Positions 17,968 to 26,399 of a DNA stretch of 64,000 nucleotides are shown here, one piece after another. The DNA lies in assembly GCA_947452315.1 (NCBI GenBank), contig CANGCX010000003.1, positions 21,604 through 85,603 of the forward strand. The letters are read 5' to 3'. Within the stretch, counting starts at the first letter, position 1, and each line of letters starts with the position of its first letter. The translations under genes were made by a program, and so were the position numbers. The notes under the pieces were generated by a model. The model was not told the DNA's origin. It searched no databases and saw nothing but the letters and a program-made list of their open reading frames with translations. The stretch is from Opitutia bacterium. GTDB taxonomy: Bacteria > Verrucomicrobiota > Verrucomicrobiia > Opitutales > Opitutaceae.

Positions 17968-19512
17968 ATGAACCTCTCCCGTCTCATCGCCCAGCACACG
18001 GCTCGGCAGGCTCGTCCTGATTTGTGGTCGCGTCGTGATTTTTTAAAAACGGCGTCAACGGCTACCCTCGCAGCGCTCGCGGCTGGAGCTCCGCGTCCGC
18101 TTTTCGCGGCTGGTGAATTGGAAAAAATCGCGCCCACAGCAGATCGCGTGATTGTGCTTTGGATGGCGGGCGGAATGGCGCACACGGAGACGTTTGATCC
18201 TAAGCGCTACACGCCTTACGCGCCTGGGCTCGACCCGAATGAAGTATTGAGCACGTTTCCCTCGATCCCGACGAGCGTTGACGGAGTGCATTTTTCGGCG
18301 GGGCTTGAACATCTCGCGCAAGTGATGGATCGCGGGACTTTGATTCGCGGTATGCAAGCGGCGGACCTCGGTTTTATTCTTCACTCGCGTCATCAATTTA
18401 ATTGGCACACAGGCTACGTGCCGCCGCAGACGGTCGCTGCGCCACATATCGGCTCTTGGATGGCGCGCACGCTCGGACCGCTCGATTCGGCGATGCCGGC
18501 ATTTATTAACATCGGTCAGCGTTTCGATCTCGGTGAAGGAGAGGAGCTGAAGGCCTTTACTACGGCGGGATTTCTCGGCAGCGAGTATGGCCCTTTCAAC
18601 GTGGCCTTCCCAGAGCAGGCAGCTGATGCAGTGCGGCCGCCGTCGGGAATGAGCCCGGGCCGTTTTGCTAATCGGGAAAAATTTTACCGCGAGTTACTCG
18701 CCGCTAGCCCGATTGGGCGCGAAGGCAGCGGCTTTCAAAAAGATTCGCTCCTGCGTTCGATGGATAACGCGCACCGCCTGCTCAGTTCACCAGCGGCTAA
18801 GGCGTTTGATCTCTCGCTCGAGCCGCTTGATCGAACGCGAAAATATTTTCCTGGTTTTGAGCCCGGCATGCGGTTTGACGCGCCGCGCGATCGTTTTGGT
18901 GCAAAATACGAAGAGAGTATGATCGGGCGGTTTGGTTTGGGATGTTTGCTCGCACGGCGACTCTGCGAAGCGGGAGCACGTTTCATCGAAGTTACGACGG
19001 AATATATACCCTTTCTCAATTGGGACACGCATGAGAACGGACATGCACGGCTCGTAGGCATGAAGCAGATGATTGATGCGCCCATCGCTCAACTCGTACT
19101 CGATCTTGAGGAACGTGGAATGTTGGAGCGCACATTAATTGTGATCGCGAGCGAGTTTAGTCGCGACATGATGCTCGAGGGCAAGCCGGAGAAAACCGTG
19201 AAAGACCAAGTGCCAGTGCCGGCAGTGCTCAACGATGCAAAATTCTACGGTATGCACCGGCATTTCACGGCGGCCGGGAGCGTGTTGATGTTTGGTGGAG
19301 GTATGAAGCGCGGCTACGTCCACGGCGTGACTGCGGACGAGCGTCCGTGCAAAACGATTAAAGATCCTGTTACGATCAGTGACCTACATGCGTCAATTTA
19401 TCGTGCGGTCGGAATCCCCGCAAATCACGGTTATGATGTTGAGAAGAGGCCGTTTTACGTGACCGCCGATGGTAAGGGCAAAGCAGTGCGGCCGTTATTT
19501 GCCCAGGGCTAA
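17968..19512 (+). CDS. DUF1501 family protein
   Basis: This 514-residue protein has an N-terminal twin-arginine motif (SRRDFLKTAS, about residues 20-29) and an alanine-rich hydrophobic stretch ending near LFAAGE, so Tat export is likely. The body has DUF1501 features: VLWMAGGMAHTETFDPK near residue 65, a conserved FIEVTTEY-x-PFLNWDTHENGH block near 350, and VIASEFSR near 395 as a probable metal-site region. It is the partner of the PSD1 protein at 15451, 27 bp upstream. It is clearly divergent from the DUF1501 proteins at the left end, so this pair is a different subfamily rather than a recent copy. Enzymatic role unknown. Confidence 0.9.
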   Translation: MNLSRLIAQHTARQARPDLWSRRDFLKTASTATLAALAAGAPRPLFAAGELEKIAPTADRVIVLWMAGGMAHTETFDPKRYTPYAPGLDPNEVLSTFPSIPTSVDGVHFSAGLEHLAQVMDRGTLIRGMQAADLGFILHSRHQFNWHTGYVPPQTVAAPHIGSWMARTLGPLDSAMPAFINIGQRFDLGEGEELKAFTTAGFLGSEYGPFNVAFPEQAADAVRPPSGMSPGRFANREKFYRELLAASPIGREGSGFQKDSLLRSMDNAHRLLSSPAAKAFDLSLEPLDRTRKYFPGFEPGMRFDAPRDRFGAKYEESMIGRFGLGCLLARRLCEAGARFIEVTTEYIPFLNWDTHENGHARLVGMKQMIDAPIAQLVLDLEERGMLERTLIVIASEFSRDMMLEGKPEKTVKDQVPVPAVLNDAKFYGMHRHFTAAGSVLMFGGGMKRGYVHGVTADERPCKTIKDPVTISDLHASIYRAVGIPANHGYDVEKRPFYVTADGKGKAVRPLFAQG

Positions 19513-19562
19513 TAGGCAGCCAAATTTTAGATGTTTTTTTCAACTGATTCCTAATCCACATA

Positions 19563-20372
19563 ATGAAATTCATACTTCTCCTCACCACTTTGATGGTAAC
19601 GGCTACGGTTTCCTGCGCCAAGGTCCTTACTCGTAGCATTCCCTACGAACACGCGGGCGTTAAACTCGAAGGCTATATGGCTTACGATGACGCCAAAGTA
19701 TCCGCCAAAAATCCTGCGCCCGGCGTGCTCGTAGTGCCGGAGTGGTGGGGCTTAAACGACTACGCGAAAGGTCGCGCCGTCCAGCTTGCGGAGCTTGGTT
19801 ATGTGGCGTTTGCGACCGATATGTATGGTGCCGGTATCGTCACTACCGATCCTAAAAAAGCGGGCGAATTGGCCGGACAATTTTACGGAAAACCGCTAAT
19901 GGCACAGCGTGCTCGGGCAGGGCTTGATCAGTTACTCGCTTCTGCGCTGGTGGATAAGACACGTTTGGCTTCGATCGGCTATTGCTTTGGTGGAGCGGTG
20001 AGTCAGGCGCTGGCTTACAGTGGTGCGCCCCTCGCGGGCATAGTGAGCTTTCACGGTTCTTTGATTCCGGCTTCGCCGGAGGCCGCGGCGGCGAACAAGG
20101 CCAAATTTCTTGTGTGTCACGGTGCTGTCGATCCGTTCATTAAGCCGGAGGAGCTTGCCGCGTTCTTGAAATCAATGAATGACGGTAAATTTGATTATCA
20201 ATTTGTGAGCTACGCTGGAGCGATCCACGCCTTCACAAATCCGAAGGCGGATGAGATGGCAAAAGCGTCGGGGCTTGTCGGCGGTATCGCTTATAACGCG
20301 TCGGCGGATCTTCGTTCTTGGGCGCACCTGCGAGGTTTTTTTGATGAGATTTTTTCGGTGAAAAAAGGATGA
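19563..20372 (+). CDS. Exported dienelactone hydrolase family protein
   Basis: This 269-residue alpha/beta hydrolase has a cleavable signal peptide (residues 1-19). The dienelactone hydrolase catalytic triad is visible: nucleophile Cys141 in GYCFGGAV, Asp190 in GAVDPF and His222 in AIHAFTNP. Members hydrolyse dienelactones or other small esters; the substrate here is unknown. A periplasmic location is inferred from the signal peptide, and this differs from classical cytosolic dienelactone hydrolases of aromatic degradation. The gene overlaps the next one by ATGA, so the two are translationally coupled. It follows the PSD1/DUF1501 pair by 50 bp and may be part of that transcript. Confidence 0.9.
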   Translation: MKFILLLTTLMVTATVSCAKVLTRSIPYEHAGVKLEGYMAYDDAKVSAKNPAPGVLVVPEWWGLNDYAKGRAVQLAELGYVAFATDMYGAGIVTTDPKKAGELAGQFYGKPLMAQRARAGLDQLLASALVDKTRLASIGYCFGGAVSQALAYSGAPLAGIVSFHGSLIPASPEAAAANKAKFLVCHGAVDPFIKPEELAAFLKSMNDGKFDYQFVSYAGAIHAFTNPKADEMAKASGLVGGIAYNASADLRSWAHLRGFFDEIFSVKKG

Positions 20373-20848
20373 GAATTTTCGTTGCTCACCTACGTCGGGT
20401 ATTTGGATCAGCGCTTGCGGGACTCGCGTTAGTGTGTAGCAGCGGTTGCCTTGCCACAAAATTGGTTACAGCCCCGCTCAATCTCGCTGGCACAACAGTT
20501 GGAGTGGCGGGTGACACGGCGGAGGCGGTCTTGAAGACGTCTGGAAAGGTTATCATTGGATCCGTGCGAGCGACGGGTTCGGTCACCGATAAAGGGATCA
20601 CCGCGGCGGGTAAATTGGCTCGCGCGGGGATGGTGACGTTTATCGATGCGGCAAACGGCACGGTGGCGCGTGTGCCGTGGGCGCAAGGCATGGATTTATT
20701 GGGAGGCGCGCAAGCGGCAAAGGTTCAAGTCGCGATGCGGGCGATCCAAGTCATACGTGCAGGAAAAATAGTGCCCCGTTTGGCGAAGCCCAAAGTTTCA
20801 TTGCCGCTTGAAGCAGGTGATGTCGTGCGCGTAGGAGAGGTTGGCTGA
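20369..20848 (+). CDS. Putative lipoprotein, coupled to dienelactone hydrolase
   Basis: This 159-residue protein has an N-terminal hydrophobic signal ending in a lipobox-like CSSGC with the candidate lipidated cysteine at residue 27. The mature part starts with a TKLVTAPLNLAGTTVG segment and is rich in Gly, Ala, Val and Thr with amphipathic character. Such segments occur in small outer-membrane-associated lipoproteins of unknown role. There is no recognisable enzymatic motif. The start overlaps the stop of the upstream hydrolase gene as ATGA. It is converging on the ABC ATPase gene, with 4 bp between the stops. Confidence 0.72.
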   Translation: MRIFVAHLRRVFGSALAGLALVCSSGCLATKLVTAPLNLAGTTVGVAGDTAEAVLKTSGKVIIGSVRATGSVTDKGITAAGKLARAGMVTFIDAANGTVARVPWAQGMDLLGGAQAAKVQVAMRAIQVIRAGKIVPRLAKPKVSLPLEAGDVVRVGEVG

Positions 20849-20852
20849 TATT

Positions 20853-21641
20853 TTAGCCGCGCTGGCCGACGCGGAGGATGTAGCGTCCCGAGCGTCGGAT
20901 TAGACGTAGCGGCGCGGCAAACGTAGCGGAGAGTTGCGGCGCTGTGAGTGTGCGGGCACGCGCGCCGGCGGCGACGACTCGGCCGGCGCGCATGAGCAGC
21001 GCGTGGGTGAAACAGGGCAGGATTTCCTCGACGTGGTGCGTGACCAGGACGAGCGCGGGGGTGTTTTTTTGACGCGCGAGCCGATCTAGAAAACGTAGAA
21101 AATCTTCGCGGGCGACGGGATCGAGGCCCGCGCAGGGTTCGTCCAGGATCAAAAGGCGAGGGCGGGCCATGAGGGCGCGGGCTATGAGGACGCGTTGCCG
21201 TTCGCCTTGGGAGAGAAATTGCCACTCACGGTTGACGAGGCGGGCGGCGCCCAGCGAGCGGAGAAGTTTTTTCCCAGCGACAATGTCGGCGCGCGTAGGT
21301 GTAAGCCAAAGATCGAGTTGGGCGTAGCGGCCGCTGATGACCGTTTCGAGGGCGGGCTCGGCGGCGGGCACGCTGGCTTGGAGGGCGCTAGTGACGATTC
21401 CGATTTGGAGGCGGAGCTCGCGCCAGTCAGTTTCGCCGTAGCGCTGGCCTAATAAAGCGATGTCGCCAGAGCTAGGCGAGAGATAGCCGAGGAGCGCTTT
21501 GAGGAGCGTGGTCTTGCCGCAGCCGTTGCCGCCGAGAATCACCCAGTGTTCGCCGCGTCGGACGCACCAATCGAGGCCGTGGAGAATGACGTTGTCGCCG
21601 CGGGTGACGCGGAGGCTGGAGACTGCGAGTATCGGGGCCAT
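20853..21641 (-). CDS. ABC transporter ATP-binding protein
   Basis: This 262-residue protein is a single nucleotide-binding domain. Walker A is GGNGCGKTT (residues 37-45), the signature is LSQGERQRV near 145, Walker B runs into LDEPCAGLD near 168, and the switch histidine lies in VTHHVEEI near 205. It resembles the YlmA/ModF-like stand-alone ATPases. No permease or binding protein is encoded beside it, so its transport partner, if any, is elsewhere in the genome. It may instead act as a soluble ATPase. The gene converges with the lipoprotein gene and is divergent from the ArsC/Spx-like gene. Confidence 0.88.
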   Translation of the reverse strand: MAPILAVSSLRVTRGDNVILHGLDWCVRRGEHWVILGGNGCGKTTLLKALLGYLSPSSGDIALLGQRYGETDWRELRLQIGIVTSALQASVPAAEPALETVISGRYAQLDLWLTPTRADIVAGKKLLRSLGAARLVNREWQFLSQGERQRVLIARALMARPRLLILDEPCAGLDPVAREDFLRFLDRLARQKNTPALVLVTHHVEEILPCFTHALLMRAGRVVAAGARARTLTAPQLSATFAAPLRLIRRSGRYILRVGQRG

Positions 21642-21772
21642 GAGAGGGCAGGATGAAATCTGGCGCGGCGCGGCGTCAATCGCCGCAACGGAGGCTAGGG
21701 TTGCGTGGGGGCGCCGGACGGTGCACGGTACGTGTACGCGAGAGTTATTCGCGTTTCAACGCGCATCGAATT

Positions 21773-22144
21773 ATGAGCACCATCACCGTTTACACCTACG
21801 CGAACTGCGACAGCTGCCGCCGCGCCGTGAAATGGTTGCGGGCGCAAAGATTGGTGTTTGTAGAAAAACCAATCCGTGAAACACCACCGAGCGCGACGGA
21901 ATTGAAGGCGATGTTGGCGGTGCAGGGCGGGGAGTTGCGGAAACTTTTTAATACCTCTGGTTTGGACTATCGAGCTCAGGGACTCGGGGCGAAGTTATCG
22001 ACGATGATCGAGGCGGATGCGCTGAGGTTGCTCGCCGGCAATGGTAATCTCGTTAAACGCCCTTTCTTGTGGCGCGCGCCGGATCAAGTAGGTTTGGTGG
22101 GTTTTGACGAGGCGCTCTGGAGTGCGGCGTTACTCACCACATGA
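21773..22144 (+). CDS. ArsC/Spx/MgsR family thioredoxin-fold protein
   Basis: I place the start at the ATG at 21773, because the open frame further upstream has no family similarity. The resulting 123-residue protein begins with a thioredoxin-like strand and a CDSC motif (Cys12 and Cys15) followed by RRAVKWL. The middle has KLFNTSGLDYR and the end LVKRPFLW, both typical of the ArsC/Spx superfamily. These proteins are either glutaredoxin-dependent arsenate reductases or, as in Spx, redox-sensing RNA polymerase partners. The CxxC spacing is like Spx and MgsR. No arsenic-resistance genes are nearby. The stop overlaps the next start as ATGA. Confidence 0.85.
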   Translation: MSTITVYTYANCDSCRRAVKWLRAQRLVFVEKPIRETPPSATELKAMLAVQGGELRKLFNTSGLDYRAQGLGAKLSTMIEADALRLLAGNGNLVKRPFLWRAPDQVGLVGFDEALWSAALLTT

Positions 22145-22671
22145 TCACCTCCGAGCCCAAGGTGATCGAATTGCGGATGCGTGAGATCGCCCAGCTATTT
22201 AATTCGCTGGATCCTTCGCCATTTCTTGAGCGCGACTTGGATGCCAACGCCGAGGAATTTATTGTGAGCTGGGCGGCGGAGATACCAATTCACTACGAGC
22301 TGAGGTTGGTGATTCATCTGGCTTCATCACCCACGCCGACGGTCGATGTACGCGAGGCGGTGCGCAGTTATTTTCAACATCGGGCGGAGCACAAGCAGCG
22401 GGAGTTCTCTCAATTGTTGTGGCGTGGGCGGTTGAGTCTTTTGGTGGGGGTATTGTTTCTGGCGGCCTGTTTAGGCGGAGCGGAGTTAGTGAAATTATTA
22501 TCCGTGGGTGCCGTAGAGAGAATGGTGCGCGAGGGGTTACTTATTGTGGGTTGGGTTGCGATGTGGCGGCCCTTAGAGATTTATTTGTATGATTGGTGGC
22601 CTTTACGCACTGAACGGAGGAATTTGCAGCGGCTTGCGCGAATGGAAGTAACTGTCATAGTCCCTGCTTAA
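22141..22671 (+). CDS. Hypothetical membrane protein
   Basis: This 176-residue protein is not assigned to a function. Residues 1-90 are polar with a conserved-looking FNSLDPSPFLERDLD stretch. Two hydrophobic segments, at about 98-118 and 130-147, are followed by a WRPLEIYLYDWWPLR motif and a basic tail. The pattern of DPSPF-x-x-(R/K)DL near the start and a paired-helix membrane anchor is seen in uncharacterised proteins of several phyla. It is coupled by ATGA to the ArsC/Spx-like gene and followed 5 bp later by a short gene. Confidence 0.78.
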   Translation: MITSEPKVIELRMREIAQLFNSLDPSPFLERDLDANAEEFIVSWAAEIPIHYELRLVIHLASSPTPTVDVREAVRSYFQHRAEHKQREFSQLLWRGRLSLLVGVLFLAACLGGAELVKLLSVGAVERMVREGLLIVGWVAMWRPLEIYLYDWWPLRTERRNLQRLARMEVTVIVPA

Positions 22672-22676
22672 TCGTT

Positions 22677-22925
22677 ATGAATCCGCTGCAATCCACCGTT
22701 CGCTGGCTCGCCACGCACACGTTATTTCCTGTGAGTCGGCTCGATGCGCGTGCGGAGGCCATGATCTGCGTCTCTGCGCTCGCGGCGGCCGAAGAGGCGG
22801 CGGCTATGGCGGCCACGAGGCACTTGGTGAAGTCGCGCGATACCGCCAAGGATGCGGCGCTGCGCTCATACAATCACCGTCGCAATATGGTTCATTACGT
22901 CTGCGATAACGCGGCAAAGGTCTGA
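22677..22925 (+). CDS. Small hypothetical protein
   Basis: This 82-residue protein starts 5 bp after the preceding membrane protein and ends before the TatD gene. It is alanine-rich in the middle and basic towards the C-terminus. No signal peptide or known motif is seen. Same-strand packing in a run of genes supports it as real, but a chance frame in GC-rich DNA cannot be excluded. Confidence 0.5.
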   Translation: MNPLQSTVRWLATHTLFPVSRLDARAEAMICVSALAAAEEAAAMAATRHLVKSRDTAKDAALRSYNHRRNMVHYVCDNAAKV

Positions 22926-22990
22926 GCTAGAGCGAGCATTGGCTTAGCTACGCGACGCGGCCTCAGCGTGACGTTGATCCGTTTTTCATA

Positions 22991-23797
22991 ATGACGCTTT
23001 TCGACTCCCACACGCATTTGGAATCGTTCGCCGAACGCGGTGAAGTTGCGGCTGTGTTGGAACGTGCGGCGGTGGCGGGGGTCGCGGAGATGATCGCGAT
23101 CGGTACCTCGCTGGAGGATTGGGCGCTTTATCGAAAATTGACTGCTGAGCACGTCGGCCGCGTGCATTACACAGTAGGGCTGCACCCGTGCGCGGTGGAG
23201 GCGAACTGGGCGTCAGCGGTGGGGCAGATTGAGGCGTTTTGGAAGGACGGCGCGGTGACGTCTCGACCGGTCGGGCTCGGTGAGTGCGGTTTGGACCGGT
23301 TTCATCTGCCAAAGGAGGATTTAGTGAAAGCCGGGGAGATTTTTGCGTGGCAGCGGGCGGCGTTTATCGCGCAGTTGGAGATCGCGCGGACACTGAGTTG
23401 TCCGCTGATTGTGCACTCGCGCGGGGCTTTTCAGGAGTGTGTGGATTTGATTGATGCGAGTGGTGTCGCGTGGGAGCGGGTGGTGTTTCACTGCTTCACG
23501 GAAGGAGTCGCAGAGATGGCGGAGTTGCAGCGTCGTGGGGGCTATGGGTCGTTTACGGGTGTCTTAACTTACAAATCTGCGGACAACGTTCGGGCTGCGG
23601 CACGGGCGCAAGGTTTGGGGCGCTTGATGCTTGAGACGGACGCGCCGTACCTGACGCCGATGCCGCATCGGGGCAAGCCGAACGAGCCGGCATTTTTGCG
23701 CCACACAGCGGAATTTGCTGCGGGAGTCTTTGGGGTGAGCGTGGAGGAAATTGCAACGACGACGACGACGACGGCGCGGCGGTTTTTCGGGCTTTGA
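22991..23797 (+). CDS. TatD family metal-dependent DNase
   Basis: This 268-residue protein has the length and motifs of the TatD/YcfH family of cytoplasmic metal-dependent nucleases. DSHTHLE at residues 4-10 gives the first metal-binding histidines, GLHPC and GECGLD are conserved, HSRGAF near 140 and HCFTEG near 165 supply further histidines, and LETDAPYLTP near 214 contains the last conserved acid. Such enzymes trim DNA 3' ends and have also been linked to D-amino acid deacylation and quality control. The 3' end encodes six consecutive threonines from an ACG repeat at 23756-23773, shortly before the stop. It starts 65 bp after the small protein gene. Confidence 0.92.
   Translation: MTLFDSHTHLESFAERGEVAAVLERAAVAGVAEMIAIGTSLEDWALYRKLTAEHVGRVHYTVGLHPCAVEANWASAVGQIEAFWKDGAVTSRPVGLGECGLDRFHLPKEDLVKAGEIFAWQRAAFIAQLEIARTLSCPLIVHSRGAFQECVDLIDASGVAWERVVFHCFTEGVAEMAELQRRGGYGSFTGVLTYKSADNVRAAARAQGLGRLMLETDAPYLTPMPHRGKPNEPAFLRHTAEFAAGVFGVSVEEIATTTTTTARRFFGL
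23756..23773 (+). repeat. ACG trinucleotide microsatellite (6 units)
   Basis: Six consecutive ACG codons lie inside the 3' end of the TatD gene and encode a run of six threonines. Gains or losses of whole units would keep the frame. Confidence 0.85.
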
Positions 23798-23807
23798 CGT
23801 CGGGCAC

Positions 23808-23833
23808 AAAAAAGGCGGCCTTAGAGGGCCGCC
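23808..23833 (-). terminator. Rho-independent terminator for the HPr gene
   Basis: On the minus strand a 7-bp perfect GC stem (GGCGGCC / GGCCGCC) with a 6-nt loop is followed by six T residues. It lies 30 bp after the HPr stop and 10 bp past the convergent TatD stop. Confidence 0.85.
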
Positions 23834-23862
23834 GGAAAGGCAAGGGTCGGGGAAGCTGGCGT

Positions 23863-24165
23863 TCAGGCTTCGTCGAATTTTTTGGCGAAGAGCGCGTCGA
23901 GTTCGGCGAGCATCTGGGCGGCGTCATCGCCGTTGGCTAGGAACTTGACCTTGGAGCCGTTGCAGGCGGCGAGCATCATCAGGCCCATGATGCTCTTGCC
24001 GTTGACCTGTTCCTCGTCCTTTTCGACAAAGACATCGGCTTTGAACTTGTTGGTGATGCGGACGATCATCGCTGCAGGACGGGCGTGGATGCCCATCTTA
24101 TTCTGCACGATCAACTCCTTGGTGAGAGGTTGGGTGGCAGAGGGTATGGCGTCGCTTTTGTTCAT
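23863..24165 (-). CDS. ptsH: HPr family phosphocarrier protein
   Basis: I use the ATG at 24165, giving 100 residues; an upstream ATG would add ten residues without family similarity. The phosphorylated histidine is His27 in GIHARPAA and the regulatory serine is Ser58 in VNGKSIMGLM. The N-terminus is about 12 residues longer than canonical HPr, where these are His15 and Ser46. HPr passes phosphate from EI to PTS permeases, and Ser phosphorylation by HPr kinase regulates carbon metabolism. No EI, EII or HprK is encoded in the window, so it could serve a partial PTS that acts only in regulation. It is divergent from kdsB, and its terminator lies at 23808-23833. Confidence 0.92.
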   Translation of the reverse strand: MNKSDAIPSATQPLTKELIVQNKMGIHARPAAMIVRITNKFKADVFVEKDEEQVNGKSIMGLMMLAACNGSKVKFLANGDDAAQMLAELDALFAKKFDEA

Positions 24166-24250
24166 GCAGGAGTGGCGGGACTGAGGGATCAACATCTAGA
24201 TGCTTACCTCGGCTTGCAACCTCAAAGCCGGGCGTTACGGTGGTGGGGCG

Positions 24251-24997
24251 ATGTCGAAACTAGCGCTCGTCGTTCCCTGCCGCCTCGAATCTACCCGCTT
24301 CCCGCGCAAGCTCTTGCACGAGATTAGGGGTAAGCCGCTGCTGCTCTGGGTGGCAGAACGCATCGCGCGCGAGGCGCCAGAGATTCCTTTGTATTTTGCG
24401 GTGGATCATGAGCTTTTGCGTGATTGCGTGGAGTCGCGGGGGTTTCGGGCAATTATGACCCGCCCTGACCATGCGAGCGGTACGGATCGGTTGGCGGAGG
24501 CTAATGCGGTGATCGGTGCTGATCGGGTGATCAACGTGCAGGCGGATGAGCCATTGGTCTCGGCGCGGCAGATCCGAGCTTTGGCGGAATTGATTGCGGG
24601 TCCGGCAGATATGGCGACTTTGGCGACGCCGTTCACAACGGCGGCAGACTTTGCGAATCCGAATCAAGTGAAGGTGGTATTGGCGCCAGGCGCGCAGCAG
24701 GCTTTGTATTTTTCGCGCTCGCCGATCCCTTACGCGCGGGATTTGGGTGGACGGGTGGACGATGCGTGGGTGCGGGTGAATCCGTGTTTCAGGCACCTCG
24801 GCCTTTATGCTTACAAGACGGCATTATTGCAGAAATTCGCCAGTTTACCGGTCGGTCGTTTGGAGCAGATCGAGAAATTGGAACAACTCCGCGTGCTTGA
24901 AAATGGCTACACGATCGCATGCGGGCTGACGGTGGATCCGACAATCGGCGTTGATACGCCGGAAGACGCTGAGAAATTCGAGCGTTGGCTCGGCTGA
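24251..24997 (+). CDS. kdsB: 3-deoxy-manno-octulosonate cytidylyltransferase (KdsB)
   Basis: The start is taken at the ATG at 24251, because the 17 upstream codons lack family similarity; this gives 248 residues, the usual KdsB length. KdsB activates Kdo with CTP to CMP-Kdo for lipopolysaccharide inner-core synthesis in the cytoplasm. The CTP-binding segment [15 protein letters not shown] begins at residue 8. [22 protein letters not shown] (here [10 protein letters not shown]) and the SRSPIPYAR motif are present, as is the EQLRVLENG segment near the C-terminus. The presence of kdsB shows a Gram-negative envelope with Kdo-containing LPS. It is divergent from HPr, and no other Kdo gene is adjacent. 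Confidence 0.95.
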   Translation: MSKLALVVPCRLESTRFPRKLLHEIRGKPLLLWVAERIAREAPEIPLYFAVDHELLRDCVESRGFRAIMTRPDHASGTDRLAEANAVIGADRVINVQADEPLVSARQIRALAELIAGPADMATLATPFTTAADFANPNQVKVVLAPGAQQALYFSRSPIPYARDLGGRVDDAWVRVNPCFRHLGLYAYKTALLQKFASLPVGRLEQIEKLEQLRVLENGYTIACGLTVDPTIGVDTPEDAEKFERWLG

Positions 24998-25053
24998 AGA
25001 TCGAGCTGACGCGTTTTTTTAACCAATGGGCAGGCTAGGACCTGCTCAAACGA

Positions 25054-26226
25054 TTAGATTTTACCAGCTTTGCGGGCAGCTACCATGTTGTAAAAGTCGA
25101 TAAAGAGTGGATCGGCGTCGTTCGGTCCGGGGGCGGCTTCGGGGTGGTATTGGACGCTAAAGACTGGAAGTTTGGTGTGGCGCAGGCCTTCTACGGTGTT
25201 GTCGTTGAGGTTGATCTCAGTGACCTTGGCGCCGTTTTTCTCGAGGCTGGCAGGGTCGGTGGCGAAACCGTGGTTTTGAGCGGTGATGGAGACTTTACCG
25301 GTCTCGAGGTTTTTTACTGGTTGGTTGCCGCCGCGATGGCCGAATTTGAGTTTAAACGTCGTGCCGCCGAGGGCGTGCGTGAGCATTTGGTGACCGAGGC
25401 AGATGCCGAAAATAGGGTAATCGGGAATAAGCTTTGTCACGGTTTGGTGGACATAGCTGAGGGCCGCGGGATCGCCGGGGCCGTTGGATAGGAATACCGC
25501 GTCGACATTATGCTCGCGGATTTCTTCGGCGCGGGTTGTGGCCGGGAACACGTGGACATCGAATCCGTGGCGGACGAGTTTACGAAAGATGGTGTGTTTC
25601 GCACCGAAATCGAAGGCGGCGACTTTGAAGCGCTTTGCCGGTGGGGGCGGAGCTTTGAAGGTGGTGCCGACGGGCAGGTATGCTGCGTTATAGTTCGAGG
25701 CGTCGCTCGCGGACCAGAGGTAGGGAGCTTTGCAGGTGACGTCTTTGACGTAGTCAGAACCGGCCATGTCGCGCCAGGAGCGGGCGATTTTCACGGCTTC
25801 TTCGTCGGAGAGAGGCAATGTGCTAAGGCAGCTCTTCATCGCTCCGTCCACGCGAAGTTTTTTGGTGAGAGCGCGGGTATCGATCTCGGCTAGGCCAGGG
25901 ATGCCGTTTTTTGCTAGGTAGGCGTCGAGGGAGATTTCGCTCCGCCAGTTAGAGACAACGGGTGAAAGTTCGCGGATGACAAAGCCGGCGCACTTAGGGC
26001 CGGAGGATTCCTCGTCGGCGGGCGTGAGACCGTAATTGCCCACTTGCACAGCGGTCATGGTCACAATTTGGCCGAAGTACGACGGATCGGTGATGATCTC
26101 CTGATAACCGGTCATGGAGGTGTTGAAAACGCATTCTCCGGCTATGGTGGCGGCGGCACCAAATGCACGGCCGCGAAACACGCTGCCATCTTCAAGGGCT
26201 AGGACTCCGGGTTTGAACGTGGACAT
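25054..26226 (-). CDS. carA: Carbamoyl-phosphate synthase small subunit (CarA)
   Basis: I place the start at the ATG at 26226, which gives 390 residues, rather than the ATG 51 bp upstream that adds an unconserved extension. The N-terminal CPSase domain starts with GVLALEDGSVFRG and includes NTSMTGYQEI. The class I glutamine amidotransferase domain has the nucleophile Cys276 in FGICLGHQ and the HPE dyad in QYHPEAAPG near 362. CarA hydrolyses glutamine and channels ammonia to CarB to make carbamoyl phosphate for pyrimidines and arginine. carB is not in the window, so the two subunits are encoded apart or carB lies elsewhere. It is divergent from kamA with about 170 bp between starts. Confidence 0.96.
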   Translation of the reverse strand: MSTFKPGVLALEDGSVFRGRAFGAAATIAGECVFNTSMTGYQEIITDPSYFGQIVTMTAVQVGNYGLTPADEESSGPKCAGFVIRELSPVVSNWRSEISLDAYLAKNGIPGLAEIDTRALTKKLRVDGAMKSCLSTLPLSDEEAVKIARSWRDMAGSDYVKDVTCKAPYLWSASDASNYNAAYLPVGTTFKAPPPPAKRFKVAAFDFGAKHTIFRKLVRHGFDVHVFPATTRAEEIREHNVDAVFLSNGPGDPAALSYVHQTVTKLIPDYPIFGICLGHQMLTHALGGTTFKLKFGHRGGNQPVKNLETGKVSITAQNHGFATDPASLEKNGAKVTEINLNDNTVEGLRHTKLPVFSVQYHPEAAPGPNDADPLFIDFYNMVAARKAGKI

Positions 26227-26399
26227 TAAAGCCGAACGAAAAGACGTCGTGTGCCCCGTGCCAAGGGTTTTGTGCACCTACGAGTCACTTGGGATGGAAA
26301 AAATCTGAACGGCTTGGGCTGTGTAAGAATTGCTAGGAATCGCGTTGGCCATTTGACAGCGATGGTTAGGCGCCTAATCGTCTCGTTCCTCCACCCTCG

